Positions 1 through 9,396 of a stretch of DNA of 64,000 bases are shown piece by piece; position 1 is the first letter of the stretch, and each line of letters starts with the position of its first letter. A program made the translations under genes and the position numbers. Under the pieces are notes generated by a model. It was not told the DNA's origin, did no database searches, and saw nothing but the letters and a program-made list of their open reading frames with translations. Source of the stretch: Pseudobowmanella zhangzhouensis. Its GTDB lineage: Bacteria > Pseudomonadota > Gammaproteobacteria > Enterobacterales > Alteromonadaceae. Location of the stretch: contig NZ_JBHSYO010000007.1 of NCBI RefSeq assembly GCF_042662685.1, positions 310,001 to 374,000 on the forward strand, given 5' to 3'.

Positions 1-98
1 AGCTCCCACACGTAGCGATAACCCAGCCAGGGGATGGCAAACAGGAATAACGACAGCAGAACCAGTTTGAGGCGAATGCCGATACGTAGATGTGGCAT
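1..98 (-). CDS. pdsS: PdsS, sortase-system sensor histidine kinase (5' end only)
   Basis: Only the first 32 complete codons are in the window. They encode a short basic N-terminus followed by a hydrophobic segment (about residues 12-27), as expected for the first membrane anchor of a sensor kinase. The ATG shares its A with the TGA of the upstream response regulator (TGATG), so translation is probably coupled. Known: in the proteobacterial dedicated sortase system a kinase (PdsS) is encoded with the regulator PdsR. The identity is inferred from position and from the N-terminal anchor; no kinase domain is visible. Confidence 0.6.
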   Translation of the reverse strand, partial: MPHLRIGIRLKLVLLSLFLFAIPWLGYRYVWE

Positions 99-787
99 CA
101 GCACTTCCAGCGATAACCCATACCGTAGACCGTTTCGATACAATCGAACTGGCTGTCGGTGTGGATAAACTTTTTACGGATACGCTTGATATGAGAGGTA
201 ATGGTGGTGTCGTCGACCACCATGCGTGACTCGTCCATCAGTTGCTGGCGGCTCTTTACATGGCCGGCGTATTTGGCGATGGCGTGCAGCATCCAGAATT
301 CGGTCACAGTCAGCTCGATGGCCTGACCGTGCCAGCTTACGGTCATGCGATTACTGTCCATCACTAACTGCCCGCATTCGAGCAAATCCTGTTGCTGGAT
401 GGGTTGATTAAGCAATTCAGTACGGCGGAATAACGCCGCAATCCTTGCCAGCAAATGTGGCAGGCTGATGTCTTTGGTCAGGTAATCATCGGCGCCCATA
501 CGCAGGCCACAGATGGTGTCGTAATCATTATCCCGGGCGGTAAAAAAGATGATTGGCAGGGTTTTACTCTGGTTGCGCAACCACTGACACAGCGCAAAAC
601 CGCCATCAATCTCACCCTGTAAACCAATGTCGATAATGGCCAGATCCGGCAGGCGATTGGCAAAAGCCTGCTCTGCCAACGCACGATTTGGATAGGCTTT
701 GACTTCGTAACCTTGCTTGTTTAGCGCTGCGGTGTAGTTCTCGCGGATGGCGGCATCATCCTCAATCAGCGCGATACGTTTACTCAT
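98..787 (-). CDS. pdsR: PdsR, OmpR-type response regulator of the Pds sortase system
   Basis: 229 residues. The receiver domain (about 1-120) has the acidic pocket E9-D10-D11, phospho-acceptor D53, T83 and K105. A winged-helix DNA-binding domain occupies about 130-229, so the family is OmpR/PhoB. The receiver sequence matches the response regulators dedicated to the class GN sortase cluster rather than a generic PhoP or OmpR. It overlaps pdsS by one base. It is divergent from the alpha-2-macroglobulin gene at 985, so the roughly 200-bp spacer could carry a site it controls. The effector genes of the system (pdsO, target, sortase) are in the same window but about 15.7 kb away, which is unusual. 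Which promoters it regulates is not visible. Confidence 0.75.
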   Translation of the reverse strand: MSKRIALIEDDAAIRENYTAALNKQGYEVKAYPNRALAEQAFANRLPDLAIIDIGLQGEIDGGFALCQWLRNQSKTLPIIFFTARDNDYDTICGLRMGADDYLTKDISLPHLLARIAALFRRTELLNQPIQQQDLLECGQLVMDSNRMTVSWHGQAIELTVTEFWMLHAIAKYAGHVKSRQQLMDESRMVVDDTTITSHIKRIRKKFIHTDSQFDCIETVYGMGYRWKC

Positions 788-984
788 AGGTAGTTGGTTT
801 TTAACGACTGTTTGCCAACACTATAACCAGATTCTGCTGCGCAGATAAGCTGGCACCGGCAATTTCCATTTTTTCGCCACAATTGGTGGTTAGGCTGGTT
901 TTATTGCACATTGTCTTTCATGATGAGCTAACCCCAATGAGGTTCATCATTCGTTCAGGGAAAAACCGCCAGGCTGGGCACACT

Positions 985-3900
985 ATGAAAAAATCATTTT
1001 TAATTCCGATTGTTAGCTTATTACTCAGCAGTTGCCTAGCCAGTGGTCACGGGGCGTTACCTGCCTTGGGGGTGACGGCGGTTACGTTGGACAACCCCGG
1101 CAACCCCAAACAGATTGTCTTTCAGTTTGGCACTGATGTGGCGCTGCAGGGCGAAGTGCCCAATGATCAGCAACTGGCCGCGATTACGCTGCAAGGTCCG
1201 GGCCTGGCTTGCGACTGGCGTTTTGTCAGCGAAACCAGGCTGGCATGTGAACTGCAAAAGTCACTGCCGCCCAACGCAGCCTTTGTCGCCACCTTAACCC
1301 GCGATTTTATTGCCAAAGGTCAGCAATTAACCGAGCCTGCCCGCTTTGCCTTTGCAACGCCAGTGCCACGCCTGACGCTGGAGCATGATTACCGCGCTAG
1401 CGCTTTCCCGGGCAATGCGCGTATCACTTTCGACGGGAATTTTCCGCTGGATTTCAGCCGCTTGCAGGGACATCTGTGGGCAGAGCACGAAGATGGCAGC
1501 AAAGTCGCTCTTTCTGCCGGCGAGTCGTTAAGCAATTATTGGCGACAGGGTGTTAGCATTGCGCCATTGCAAACGCCTAAGGCGGGCGTCTATCGCTTCT
1601 ATATCGATGCTGGTTATCGTCCGGCTGCCGGAAGCGACCGCATGAATACCGTTACCGAACTGGGTCAGGCACGGTATTTTGAGCACTTCCGCTATCTGGG
1701 GCTGTTTTGTGAAGAAGGCAACGGCACCCGCACCCGCTTAAATGAAGATGGCGCTGCGCCGCTGGTTTGCAAAAGTGGCCGCATCATTATCGGCTTTTCG
1801 CGGCCACTGGCATCATTGTACGCCAAAGGCAACGCGGCATTTATCCAAGACGACGCAGGCCAGTCACCCAATATTCAGGACATTTTCGCCGATGATGGGG
1901 TTTACTATTATCCAGCGTGGCAGCCTCTCTCCGATTACCGCCTGAATCTCAGCGGGCTACAGGATGTATTCGGCAGTTCACTGGAAAGCACGCCCGAGGT
2001 AGCTTTGACCACGCCGGCGCCGGAAAAGTACTGGATGTTACTTCCGCCCAATTTAGTGACTGAGGCAGATGCGCCGCTTAACTGGCAGGTGCAGCAATAC
2101 GGCTTTGCCAGTAAAGACGCCTATGTGTGGCCAATCGAGACCCCGCAGGATCTGCAACGTTGGTTAGCCAGTGGCCGTAACCTGTTTGCAAAACAACAAC
2201 CCACGCCAATCTGGCAAGACACTCAAGGCAACGAAGTCGACCCGGCACGCTGGTTAGACAGCGGGTCTGGACAGGTCCAAATGCAAGTTCCAATTGAAAA
2301 CGTTGCTTATGGCCCTCAGGGGGCCAGTGCCCAGCGGGCTGCTTTTAATCTGGTGGCATTGAATCAGGATGATCTGCTGGTGGGCGCATTTGACTGGCAA
2401 CAGGCCGCGCCGCTTAACAATGTTGCCATCAGTCGGGTGTGTGCCAGTGGCATTACTGCACTAGGGCAAACAGACGCCAGCGGGTGGTTGCAGGTGGCTG
2501 AGCTGGCGCCGGTATTTCGTGAAGATTGCTATTTGTGGGCTCAACGAGGCGATGATTCGGCCCTGCTGGAGCTACAACGTCGTTACGTGCGCAATAAAAA
2601 AGCGTCGCAGCCGCTGGTGACTGCCTGGATAGCGCAGCCGGTTTATCAGGCCGGAGAGACATTGCACATCGGCGCGTTGGTAAAACGCTTTAATCAGGGC
2701 TGGAAGCCAGCTGGCGATATGAGTCAGTACCGTCTGACGCTGCAGGACGATGAGCGAGTCGAATTAGCCAATTGGCCGCTCAGTAACCTTAGCCGCTTTG
2801 GCCTGGCGGAATTCAGTTATTCCCTGGCCGATGATGCTAAACCCGGTCATTACCGCCTGATATTGCAAGGGCCAGATAACAGTACGCAATACCTGTCCAG
2901 TGTGCGGGTCGAGGAGTATATCGCGCCGGAATTTAGCCTCAGCTTTGTTGACGATAACGGTCAACTGCCGATAAATACCCGTAAAACGGTCGACTTCTCG
3001 TTGCTGCAGATTAATGGCCAACCGATACAGCAAGCGAAAGTGCTGGTGCATACCGAGGTTGATGCGGGGCATGCGCCGGATAGCTGGCCGCAGGACTTCG
3101 AATTTGATTTCGAAAGTGCGCAATCTTTGCCGCAATATTCCAGTGAAATCAGTCAGCTGACCACGCCGGGTGAATATCAACTGGGCTATCCAAGCTTAAG
3201 CGCAGCCTGGCCATTTTTGTGGGTAACCAATGAAATCAGTGTGACGTCAGCGGCGGGCGAAACCCGCAATTTCTCGCATACTCAACTTTATCGCGGGCTG
3301 ACGCTGTATCCGGGTGTGCGCGTTGAGGAAAACGCATTACAGGTGATGTTACTCAATGCAAACGGCGAGCCGGCTCTACCGCCAGCAGGGGCAAAATTGC
3401 GCTTTATCGCCGATAACTTCGGCGTGCAGGAAGTTCTGGGACAGTGCCTGTTAAGCAAGACTTCGCAAACCTGTGAGTTACCGGCTAACCGCCCGGACAA
3501 TTTTCAGGTGCAGTTCAGCGCGCCGAATCAGCCTACTCTGATCAAATCCCTGTGGCTGGGCTGGCGCCCGCTGGATAATCAGCGCCAGATTACCGGGCTA
3601 CAGATTTTACCATTGCAGGGCGAGACGCTGGCCACCCGTGCCGGTAAAGGGCTTAAGCTTAACCTGCAGTCCGATATCGCCGGTACAGTGCAACTGGTAT
3701 TGCAAACCCCGCGGGGTTTACAGCACTGGCAGATAGCCGCGCAAGTTGGCGCGAATCCAATTGAATTATCTTTTTCTGCGGCTGACCTGCCCAGTGCGCG
3801 CCTTTACGCTTATATGCAGCTCCCCCGCGCGCAACAACAGGATGTGCAGGCCGGCTCACGCAGCTATCAGGCCAGTGCTGACATTGAGGTGCTGCCAGCC

Positions 3901-6156
3901 AATCCGCCACCAATTATTCGGGTGACGCCAAAACAGCAGGAGGTGAAACCCGGTACTCAGCAAAGCCTGATTGTGCAAAGTGATCAGGATGCCGATGTAC
4001 AGGTCTGGCTGGTGGATAAAGCCCTGTTTGAAATGGCTGAACAGGTGATGCCGGATCTGATGGAACGCCTGTCCCGCGATTTACGCCAAAATGGCTATGA
4101 TTTTTATGGTGCATGGCAGGATATCGCGCGTCAATTGAGCGACAAATTACCCCCTGAACAGCTGGATGCATTGGCCAAACAAACCAGCATACGGCAAATG
4201 GCACCCATGATGATGGCAGAGGCAGAATCGCAGCGGGTAAGCAGAAATGACACGACAGAAGCCATTGAAGTGACTGGATCGCGGCTAGAAGCCGATGAGT
4301 CAACGCAGCCACTACCGGATAGCCTGTTTGCCCATAGCCAATCGCTGGGGATAGTTGCGGTAGGCAAACAGCAGCCCGCGACGCTGACTTATCACGCGCC
4401 GATGTTGCTGTCCGGCTGGCAGGTGTTGGCGCTGGGTGTGCATGCCTCCGGCAGCAGCATCGCGATCAGCGAATTGGAGGTAAAACAGGATGTGGAATAT
4501 CGCCTGCGCGCGCCGAAACGCGCGTTTGTCGATGATGAGATTCAGCTGAATCTGAGCTTCAATAATTTCACCGATGTAAGCGCGACCGACACCTATGTAT
4601 TGCTCAATGGCGATCAGGAACTGGCACGTTTAACCCTGACACTGGCGCCCGGGCTGACCAACCGCTCGCTGCGCCTGCCGATGCTGGCGCAGGGCTCCCA
4701 TCAGTTGCGCTTAATTTCACTGCAAAATCCGGATTTTGAAAGTCGGGCGGCATTGGCATTGGTGCCAACGACCAATCAGGTAGCAGCGCGCTGGTTGTTC
4801 GATAGCTTGCAGCAGCAGGCGGTGCGGGTTAGTCAGGCGATGCTGCCTGATTCACTGAATCTGCGCTATTTTGATGCCAGTGAGGTGAGTCCCAACTGGC
4901 AGGCAGAGCTGGTGTATAACCGTGATTATCTGCATCAATGCTGGGAGCAGATCCTGTCGCGGCTACTGGCCTATGCCTACAACCCCCAAGCGGCAGAAAT
5001 CTGGCCGCAGGGTAAAGCAGAATTACAGGCATTGCTGGCCGAGCAGGCACGTTTTATCAGCCGCGATGGCTATGGTTATTTCCCGCAGACTGACGACAGT
5101 GAATGGCTGACTGCCTATACCTTGCTGGCACATAGTTGGTTGAAGGATGTGGGTGTCGACTTTACCTCTGAATTTGCACCACTGGTGGTACGTACCCGCG
5201 CAATTCGTGATAACAGCGACCTAAGTGATGATGCTCGTCTGATGGCCAACCTGGCACTGGCTAAAGCGGGTATGGGGGCAAAGCTGGCGGTGAAGGACCT
5301 TGGCCACAACAGCCCGGAATCACAGCTTAAATTATTGCTGGCGCGTCAGTGGGCAGGTGATGACGTACAAGGCGACATGCAGACATTACTGGATACGGGC
5401 TATCAGGACACCAGTAGCAGCCGCTTTGGTGATAACCAGAGTCGGTGTCTGGCATTGATGGTGTTACCCAGCACCCATAAACAGCATCAGCACATTCTGG
5501 CTCAGGTATTACGGGAGCAGGCGCAACAGGGACGCTTTGGTAACACTGTGACCAACGCTGTGTGTGCGGTTGCCCTGCATGGCTATGCGAAGCAGCCGGT
5601 TATGCATGAGATAAAGGCCGACTCGCTGCAAAAAGTCGATGAGCAGTGGCAGCTGAATCTGACGTTACCTGCGCAAAATATGTTGTGGCTGGATACCAGT
5701 TTCCAGCAGTCGCTGGCGCAGTTGCCGGTGCAGCGCAATGGCTTAACGGTGAAACGTCAGGTGTATCGTCTGCAAGGACAGAATTGGCAGGTGATTGATG
5801 TGGATACGCCGCTAGCGATCGGCGATCGCATCAAGGTGGAGTTGTTGGTCGAATCGCCTATCGAGCGTAAACAGATAGCGCTAACCGACTTCGTCCCTGC
5901 CGGCTGGCACGTGGTGCAGCAAGATAGCCAACAGCTGGGTGGGCTGCGCAGTTGGCCGCGCACCCCGGTGGAGGCATTCCAGAACAAAGTGTTCTTTTAC
6001 CCATATTGGTTACCAAGTGGCTCAAGCCGTTTCAGTTACCAGGCCGAAGTACGCTTTGCCGGACGCTATCTGGCGCCGGGGAGTCAGATAGAGGCCATGT
6101 ACCAGCCAGAGGTGAATGGACGGGGCGCGGCCAGTTGGTGGCAAGTGCAGCCCTAA
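985..6156 (+). CDS. Alpha-2-macroglobulin family lipoprotein with CxEQ thioester
   Basis: 1723 residues from the ATG at 985. The reading frame is open upstream to 883, but the residues from 985 form a lipoprotein signal (MKKSFL..., lipobox LSSC with C17), so 985 is preferred. The protein has a long array of beta-sandwich macroglobulin domains and then an alpha-helical thioester domain carrying CWEQ (C1319, codon at 4939-4941). That is the CxEQ motif forming the internal thioester in A2M and complement proteins. Known role of the bacterial YfhM family: a periplasmic or outer-membrane protease trap. The usual partner pbpC (PBP1c) is absent here. A flexible Met/Ser/Glu-rich stretch at about 1072-1115 is a plausible bait region; it contains EVTGSR, otherwise typical of TonB-receptor N-termini. 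A terminator follows at 6174. The gene is divergent from pdsR. Confidence 0.88.
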   Translation: MKKSFLIPIVSLLLSSCLASGHGALPALGVTAVTLDNPGNPKQIVFQFGTDVALQGEVPNDQQLAAITLQGPGLACDWRFVSETRLACELQKSLPPNAAFVATLTRDFIAKGQQLTEPARFAFATPVPRLTLEHDYRASAFPGNARITFDGNFPLDFSRLQGHLWAEHEDGSKVALSAGESLSNYWRQGVSIAPLQTPKAGVYRFYIDAGYRPAAGSDRMNTVTELGQARYFEHFRYLGLFCEEGNGTRTRLNEDGAAPLVCKSGRIIIGFSRPLASLYAKGNAAFIQDDAGQSPNIQDIFADDGVYYYPAWQPLSDYRLNLSGLQDVFGSSLESTPEVALTTPAPEKYWMLLPPNLVTEADAPLNWQVQQYGFASKDAYVWPIETPQDLQRWLASGRNLFAKQQPTPIWQDTQGNEVDPARWLDSGSGQVQMQVPIENVAYGPQGASAQRAAFNLVALNQDDLLVGAFDWQQAAPLNNVAISRVCASGITALGQTDASGWLQVAELAPVFREDCYLWAQRGDDSALLELQRRYVRNKKASQPLVTAWIAQPVYQAGETLHIGALVKRFNQGWKPAGDMSQYRLTLQDDERVELANWPLSNLSRFGLAEFSYSLADDAKPGHYRLILQGPDNSTQYLSSVRVEEYIAPEFSLSFVDDNGQLPINTRKTVDFSLLQINGQPIQQAKVLVHTEVDAGHAPDSWPQDFEFDFESAQSLPQYSSEISQLTTPGEYQLGYPSLSAAWPFLWVTNEISVTSAAGETRNFSHTQLYRGLTLYPGVRVEENALQVMLLNANGEPALPPAGAKLRFIADNFGVQEVLGQCLLSKTSQTCELPANRPDNFQVQFSAPNQPTLIKSLWLGWRPLDNQRQITGLQILPLQGETLATRAGKGLKLNLQSDIAGTVQLVLQTPRGLQHWQIAAQVGANPIELSFSAADLPSARLYAYMQLPRAQQQDVQAGSRSYQASADIEVLPANPPPIIRVTPKQQEVKPGTQQSLIVQSDQDADVQVWLVDKALFEMAEQVMPDLMERLSRDLRQNGYDFYGAWQDIARQLSDKLPPEQLDALAKQTSIRQMAPMMMAEAESQRVSRNDTTEAIEVTGSRLEADESTQPLPDSLFAHSQSLGIVAVGKQQPATLTYHAPMLLSGWQVLALGVHASGSSIAISELEVKQDVEYRLRAPKRAFVDDEIQLNLSFNNFTDVSATDTYVLLNGDQELARLTLTLAPGLTNRSLRLPMLAQGSHQLRLISLQNPDFESRAALALVPTTNQVAARWLFDSLQQQAVRVSQAMLPDSLNLRYFDASEVSPNWQAELVYNRDYLHQCWEQILSRLLAYAYNPQAAEIWPQGKAELQALLAEQARFISRDGYGYFPQTDDSEWLTAYTLLAHSWLKDVGVDFTSEFAPLVVRTRAIRDNSDLSDDARLMANLALAKAGMGAKLAVKDLGHNSPESQLKLLLARQWAGDDVQGDMQTLLDTGYQDTSSSRFGDNQSRCLALMVLPSTHKQHQHILAQVLREQAQQGRFGNTVTNAVCAVALHGYAKQPVMHEIKADSLQKVDEQWQLNLTLPAQNMLWLDTSFQQSLAQLPVQRNGLTVKRQVYRLQGQNWQVIDVDTPLAIGDRIKVELLVESPIERKQIALTDFVPAGWHVVQQDSQQLGGLRSWPRTPVEAFQNKVFFYPYWLPSGSSRFSYQAEVRFAGRYLAPGSQIEAMYQPEVNGRGAASWWQVQP

Positions 6157-6173
6157 GTGCTTTTATGTCCTAG

Positions 6174-6199
6174 AAAAGGCGCGGTTTACTGCGCCTTTT
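6174..6199 (+). terminator. Rho-independent terminator after the A2M gene
   Basis: A perfect 9-bp inverted repeat (AAAAGGCGC / GCGCCTTTT) with an 8-nt loop, 18 bp after the A2M stop. The A and T tracts flanking the GC core could let it work in both directions, but only plus-strand transcription is expected here. Confidence 0.8.
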
Positions 6200-6277
6200 C
6201 GCTTTACACTTGTGTAATGGAACCATTATTCTTGAACGCTTTTTAGTCAAAGAATAATAACAACAAAGGAAATCAAA

Positions 6278-7858
6278 ATGTTGAGGAAACTCGCGTCTCT
6301 GCTGGCTGTATTTGCGTTGCTGTCAGGCTGCCAATCCACCAATACGGCTGGCAGTATCAGTGATTTTCAGGTGAACCGGCAGACATCCGGACTGGTATTG
6401 ATGTCTACCACCGTAAACACAGGTGAGATTCCACCGTTGAGTGTAGTGACGGTTAAAAGCCTGATGGGCAAGAAGTCCGAAGATTACCTGCTGTATAACC
6501 AAATTGGGGGCAAATCTCACAGTACATCGCTGTTTTGGGGTTCGCTACCGGCCGGTGAGTATCGTATTTCAAAAGTGGCTGCGGCTATTCCCACGGGGAG
6601 CAAGTATCTGAATATTGATGATGCCTCCGTGTTGGGGACATTCACGGTAAAAGCCGGTGAAGTGGCTGATTTGGGCCGTTTGGTGTTCTCCGCACTGGAT
6701 CTGAAAGCCGGCGTGGGGCGCAGTCAGTACATTGTGTCCAATGACGAGCTGGTGGCACGCTTCTTCCCAACTGAGCAAGTTCTGCAAACCGGAACATTCT
6801 ATGGCTGGTCGAAGCCGCATCAGGAAATTGATGTGGTAGAAGCATTTGCGCTCGTCCATCCACAGGGCGTGAGTAATTTTTCTGAGTTAACCAACGGAAA
6901 AATTATCGCAGGCACCCGTATGGGGATGACGCTGATCCGCAGTGAAGACGGTAAGTGGCGGACGTTATCCAGCAATAAGAATCTGCACCAGATAGTGGCC
7001 ACCGCAGCCTATGAGCAGGGCGATGAGATCGCCGTGTTGGTCGATGAATTTGGTCTGCTATATACCGTGTCTGATGAAGGCAAGTTAACTGAAGTGAACA
7101 AAGGCAACTTACCTGACGGTAAAGTAGATTTCATTCATTCCTCGCCAGACTACCGCCAGTGGTTTGTTGCGTTAACCCGTGACGGTTTTACCGAATTGTA
7201 TCAGTCGAGCAATCTGCAACAGGGTGAATGGCAACAAATAAACCGTGCCGAAGTGGGAATGAACACCTGGGATGGCATGCGCTACGGTATCTACTGGCGT
7301 CGACCGAACGGTATCGGGTTTAGCGCGTCAGTTGACGGCAGTGTGAAGTGTTATGACTTCGCAAGTGGTAATTGGACCGAAAACAGCACGCCAGATAAAC
7401 GTCCGGTTATCGCCGTCGCCGCTGCGGCATCGAACGATTACGTGGGCATTTTGACCGGAGCAGGAGGTGGATTCGCTGGTGTATTCGCCAAGACTCATTA
7501 TTCTGCTAATTGCGGACAAACCTGGACAGAGACAGATTCCCCATACTCCGTTAAAGCATCGGCGCCATTGGTGCTGCGTGAAGACCTTATATTAGAAGTA
7601 GGGGGCGTATTCAGTGACGAGGGGATTTATGCCTCTAAAAACGGTGGTCTGAACTGGTTTAAGATTTCTAATGAAAATGCCTTGTCCGACAAACTGTGGA
7701 CGACCAAAAATCACGGGTTATTTCTGGTTTCAAACGGCGCCTATGGCTTCGAGATGATTCAGAATTCACAGGATGATGGCGCGACATGGGCATTGGAATT
7801 GACCAGCTTGTCGTCTCACTTCTTTGAGCAGATGCGCAAGGAAAAAGAAGCGAAGTAA
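6278..7858 (+). CDS. Lipoprotein with BNR/Asp-box-like repeats, function unknown
   Basis: 526 residues. The N-terminus is a lipoprotein signal with lipobox LSGC at about residues 15-18. The C-terminal two thirds contain Asp-box-like motifs of the form G-x-x-W (CGQTWTE, NGGLNWFK, DDGATWAL), as in sialidase or photosynthesis-stability-type beta-propellers. A propeller-like fold at the outer membrane is therefore likely. No catalytic residues of a sialidase can be assigned. A Shine-Dalgarno (AAGGAAA) precedes the ATG. It lies between terminators and unrelated genes, so it is probably monocistronic. I do not recognise a specific function; it could bind a polymer or assist assembly of an exported protein. 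Confidence 0.7.
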   Translation: MLRKLASLLAVFALLSGCQSTNTAGSISDFQVNRQTSGLVLMSTTVNTGEIPPLSVVTVKSLMGKKSEDYLLYNQIGGKSHSTSLFWGSLPAGEYRISKVAAAIPTGSKYLNIDDASVLGTFTVKAGEVADLGRLVFSALDLKAGVGRSQYIVSNDELVARFFPTEQVLQTGTFYGWSKPHQEIDVVEAFALVHPQGVSNFSELTNGKIIAGTRMGMTLIRSEDGKWRTLSSNKNLHQIVATAAYEQGDEIAVLVDEFGLLYTVSDEGKLTEVNKGNLPDGKVDFIHSSPDYRQWFVALTRDGFTELYQSSNLQQGEWQQINRAEVGMNTWDGMRYGIYWRRPNGIGFSASVDGSVKCYDFASGNWTENSTPDKRPVIAVAAAASNDYVGILTGAGGGFAGVFAKTHYSANCGQTWTETDSPYSVKASAPLVLREDLILEVGGVFSDEGIYASKNGGLNWFKISNENALSDKLWTTKNHGLFLVSNGAYGFEMIQNSQDDGATWALELTSLSSHFFEQMRKEKEAK

Positions 7859-7924
7859 CATTTTCAACAAGTACATCTGTGTGGTGTTAGCCAAATTGGC
7901 ACCAAAGGCGTTAGGAGTAATGCG

Positions 7925-8545
7925 GTGTATACCCCGAAAAATATGGCGTTAACCGATGTGGATGTTCAGCGGGACTTTGTTGGTAAATTTGGCTTTGCCA
8001 TGCTGGCAGGTGAGGATTTGCAGGTCACCCATGTGCCTTTGCAGTGGGTGACTGAAACCGACGGTCTCGGCGTGTTAATCGGGCATATGGCACGGGCCAA
8101 TCCCCACTGGAAATCGTTGCAAGGGCAGCGCTGTGTGGCTGTTTTCCAGGGGCCACATAGCTATATTTCTCCTGCCTGGTATGCGGCAGGGCCAGCTGTG
8201 CCGACCTGGAATTATGCGGCAGTGCATGCCTATGGTCGTTTTGTGCTGGTTGATGAAACGCTAACTGCAGATATTCTTGATCAGTTGATGGCGCAATATG
8301 AGCCGGGCTGGCAAAACCGTCTTTCCGACAGCGATATGGCCTATCAACACAAGTTACGTAAGGCCATTGTGGCATTTCGTATTGAACTGGATGAGGTGCA
8401 GGGCAAAGAGAAGCTTGGTCAGCACCGCAGCGCTGCAGATCAACAAGGCGTTGTGACGGGTTTATCGGCCAGTCAGCATCCGGATGCGGCGCCGCTGTTA
8501 AGTTATATGCAGCAGCGCCAGCTTGGGCTGGGGCTGGACGACTAA
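7925..8545 (+). CDS. PaiB-type FMN-binding protein
   Basis: 206 residues with a GTG start at 7925, seven bases after AGGAG (7913-7917). The sequence fits the PaiB / FMN-binding split-barrel family: an N-terminal YxPxxM start, then HMARANPHW and the PTWNY segment that form the flavin-binding barrel. Known: Bacillus PaiB was described as a negative regulator of sporulation and protease genes, but most homologues are uncharacterised flavoproteins, so transcriptional regulation is not assured. Its stop overlaps the stop of the convergent porin gene by three bases. Confidence 0.8.
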   Translation: MYTPKNMALTDVDVQRDFVGKFGFAMLAGEDLQVTHVPLQWVTETDGLGVLIGHMARANPHWKSLQGQRCVAVFQGPHSYISPAWYAAGPAVPTWNYAAVHAYGRFVLVDETLTADILDQLMAQYEPGWQNRLSDSDMAYQHKLRKAIVAFRIELDEVQGKEKLGQHRSAADQQGVVTGLSASQHPDAAPLLSYMQQRQLGLGLDD

Positions 8546-9309
8546 AAGCGCCACACCACTAATATTTGTGCGACATCCTCGTTTAGTGATGTGCCCAGTT
8601 TATTCCGCCAGATTTGATATTCGGTGCCTACAAACAACTGATTAGGTGTGTTCCACAAAGCATGGCCCAGATCCCAGCGCAGTTGAATCTGCGCCAGTAC
8701 CCAGTCTTTCTTGCGCACATTTGCCAGTTCGGTGCTACGGCCCTGAATAAATTCTGCGTGTCCCTCAATAGAAAACTTTTGTGAGGATGTGCTGATCGGG
8801 TAACGCCAGGCAATATCCAGCATCCAGCTATCCCCTTCTCGCGGCGCGCCACCGGAGGCGAGGCCCTGATTGTCATCCAGATAGCCAGTCAGCATGGTAT
8901 TAAAAAAGGTAAAGCCGGGCATATCCCAACTTATTTGCACGCCGGGCAGGTACTTCATGACGTTGCTATCTGCGCCAGCATTGATGCCGGCCACCAGGCG
9001 CAGGTCTTTTATCCAGCCTGAAAACTGCCAATCAAAGGCTTTGGCACTACTTAGACTGGGATACCACTCAGCATAGAAGTCGGTGTTGTAACGGGTCCGG
9101 ATGGTATCCACAAAGAAAAAATTGCTGCCATAAGCCCAGTTGCTGCTGTGTTGCAGGGTAAAAATCAGTGTATCGGCTTTGCTACCCGCTTGGTCACCGA
9201 AGGGTTGAACTAATGCCGCTTGCTGAATATGTAGTTCGGTATCGGCAAACGCAGATGGTGTGACTAACAACAGGGCGAATAGGAGGTGGACGTGTGCTCG
9301 ACCGAACAT
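8542..9309 (-). CDS. Tsx/OmpK-like outer-membrane channel (DUF5020-type)
   Basis: 255 residues from the ATG at 9309. A TTG twelve bases further out would add four residues but has no better ribosome site. A signal peptide ends near AFAD. The mature protein alternates aromatic and polar residues as in a 12-stranded barrel and ends in VVWRF, the C-terminal aromatic signature read by the Bam machinery. Overall size and motifs resemble the nucleoside-specific channel Tsx / OmpK superfamily. The substrate cannot be read from the sequence. Convergent with the PaiB-like gene. Confidence 0.65.
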   Translation of the reverse strand: MFGRAHVHLLFALLLVTPSAFADTELHIQQAALVQPFGDQAGSKADTLIFTLQHSSNWAYGSNFFFVDTIRTRYNTDFYAEWYPSLSSAKAFDWQFSGWIKDLRLVAGINAGADSNVMKYLPGVQISWDMPGFTFFNTMLTGYLDDNQGLASGGAPREGDSWMLDIAWRYPISTSSQKFSIEGHAEFIQGRSTELANVRKKDWVLAQIQLRWDLGHALWNTPNQLFVGTEYQIWRNKLGTSLNEDVAQILVVWRF

Positions 9310-9396
9310 AATGCTTCTCAATGCTTGAGGATACTTTTTAAAACAATAACTTATATGCAGAAAAACGCCTGTAAAACTGGCTAAAAGGGTAAGTGT

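Noticed and set aside
883..984. N-terminal extension of the A2M gene
   Set aside because: The frame is open but the lipoprotein signal begins at 985; the extension lacks coding character and a ribosome site.
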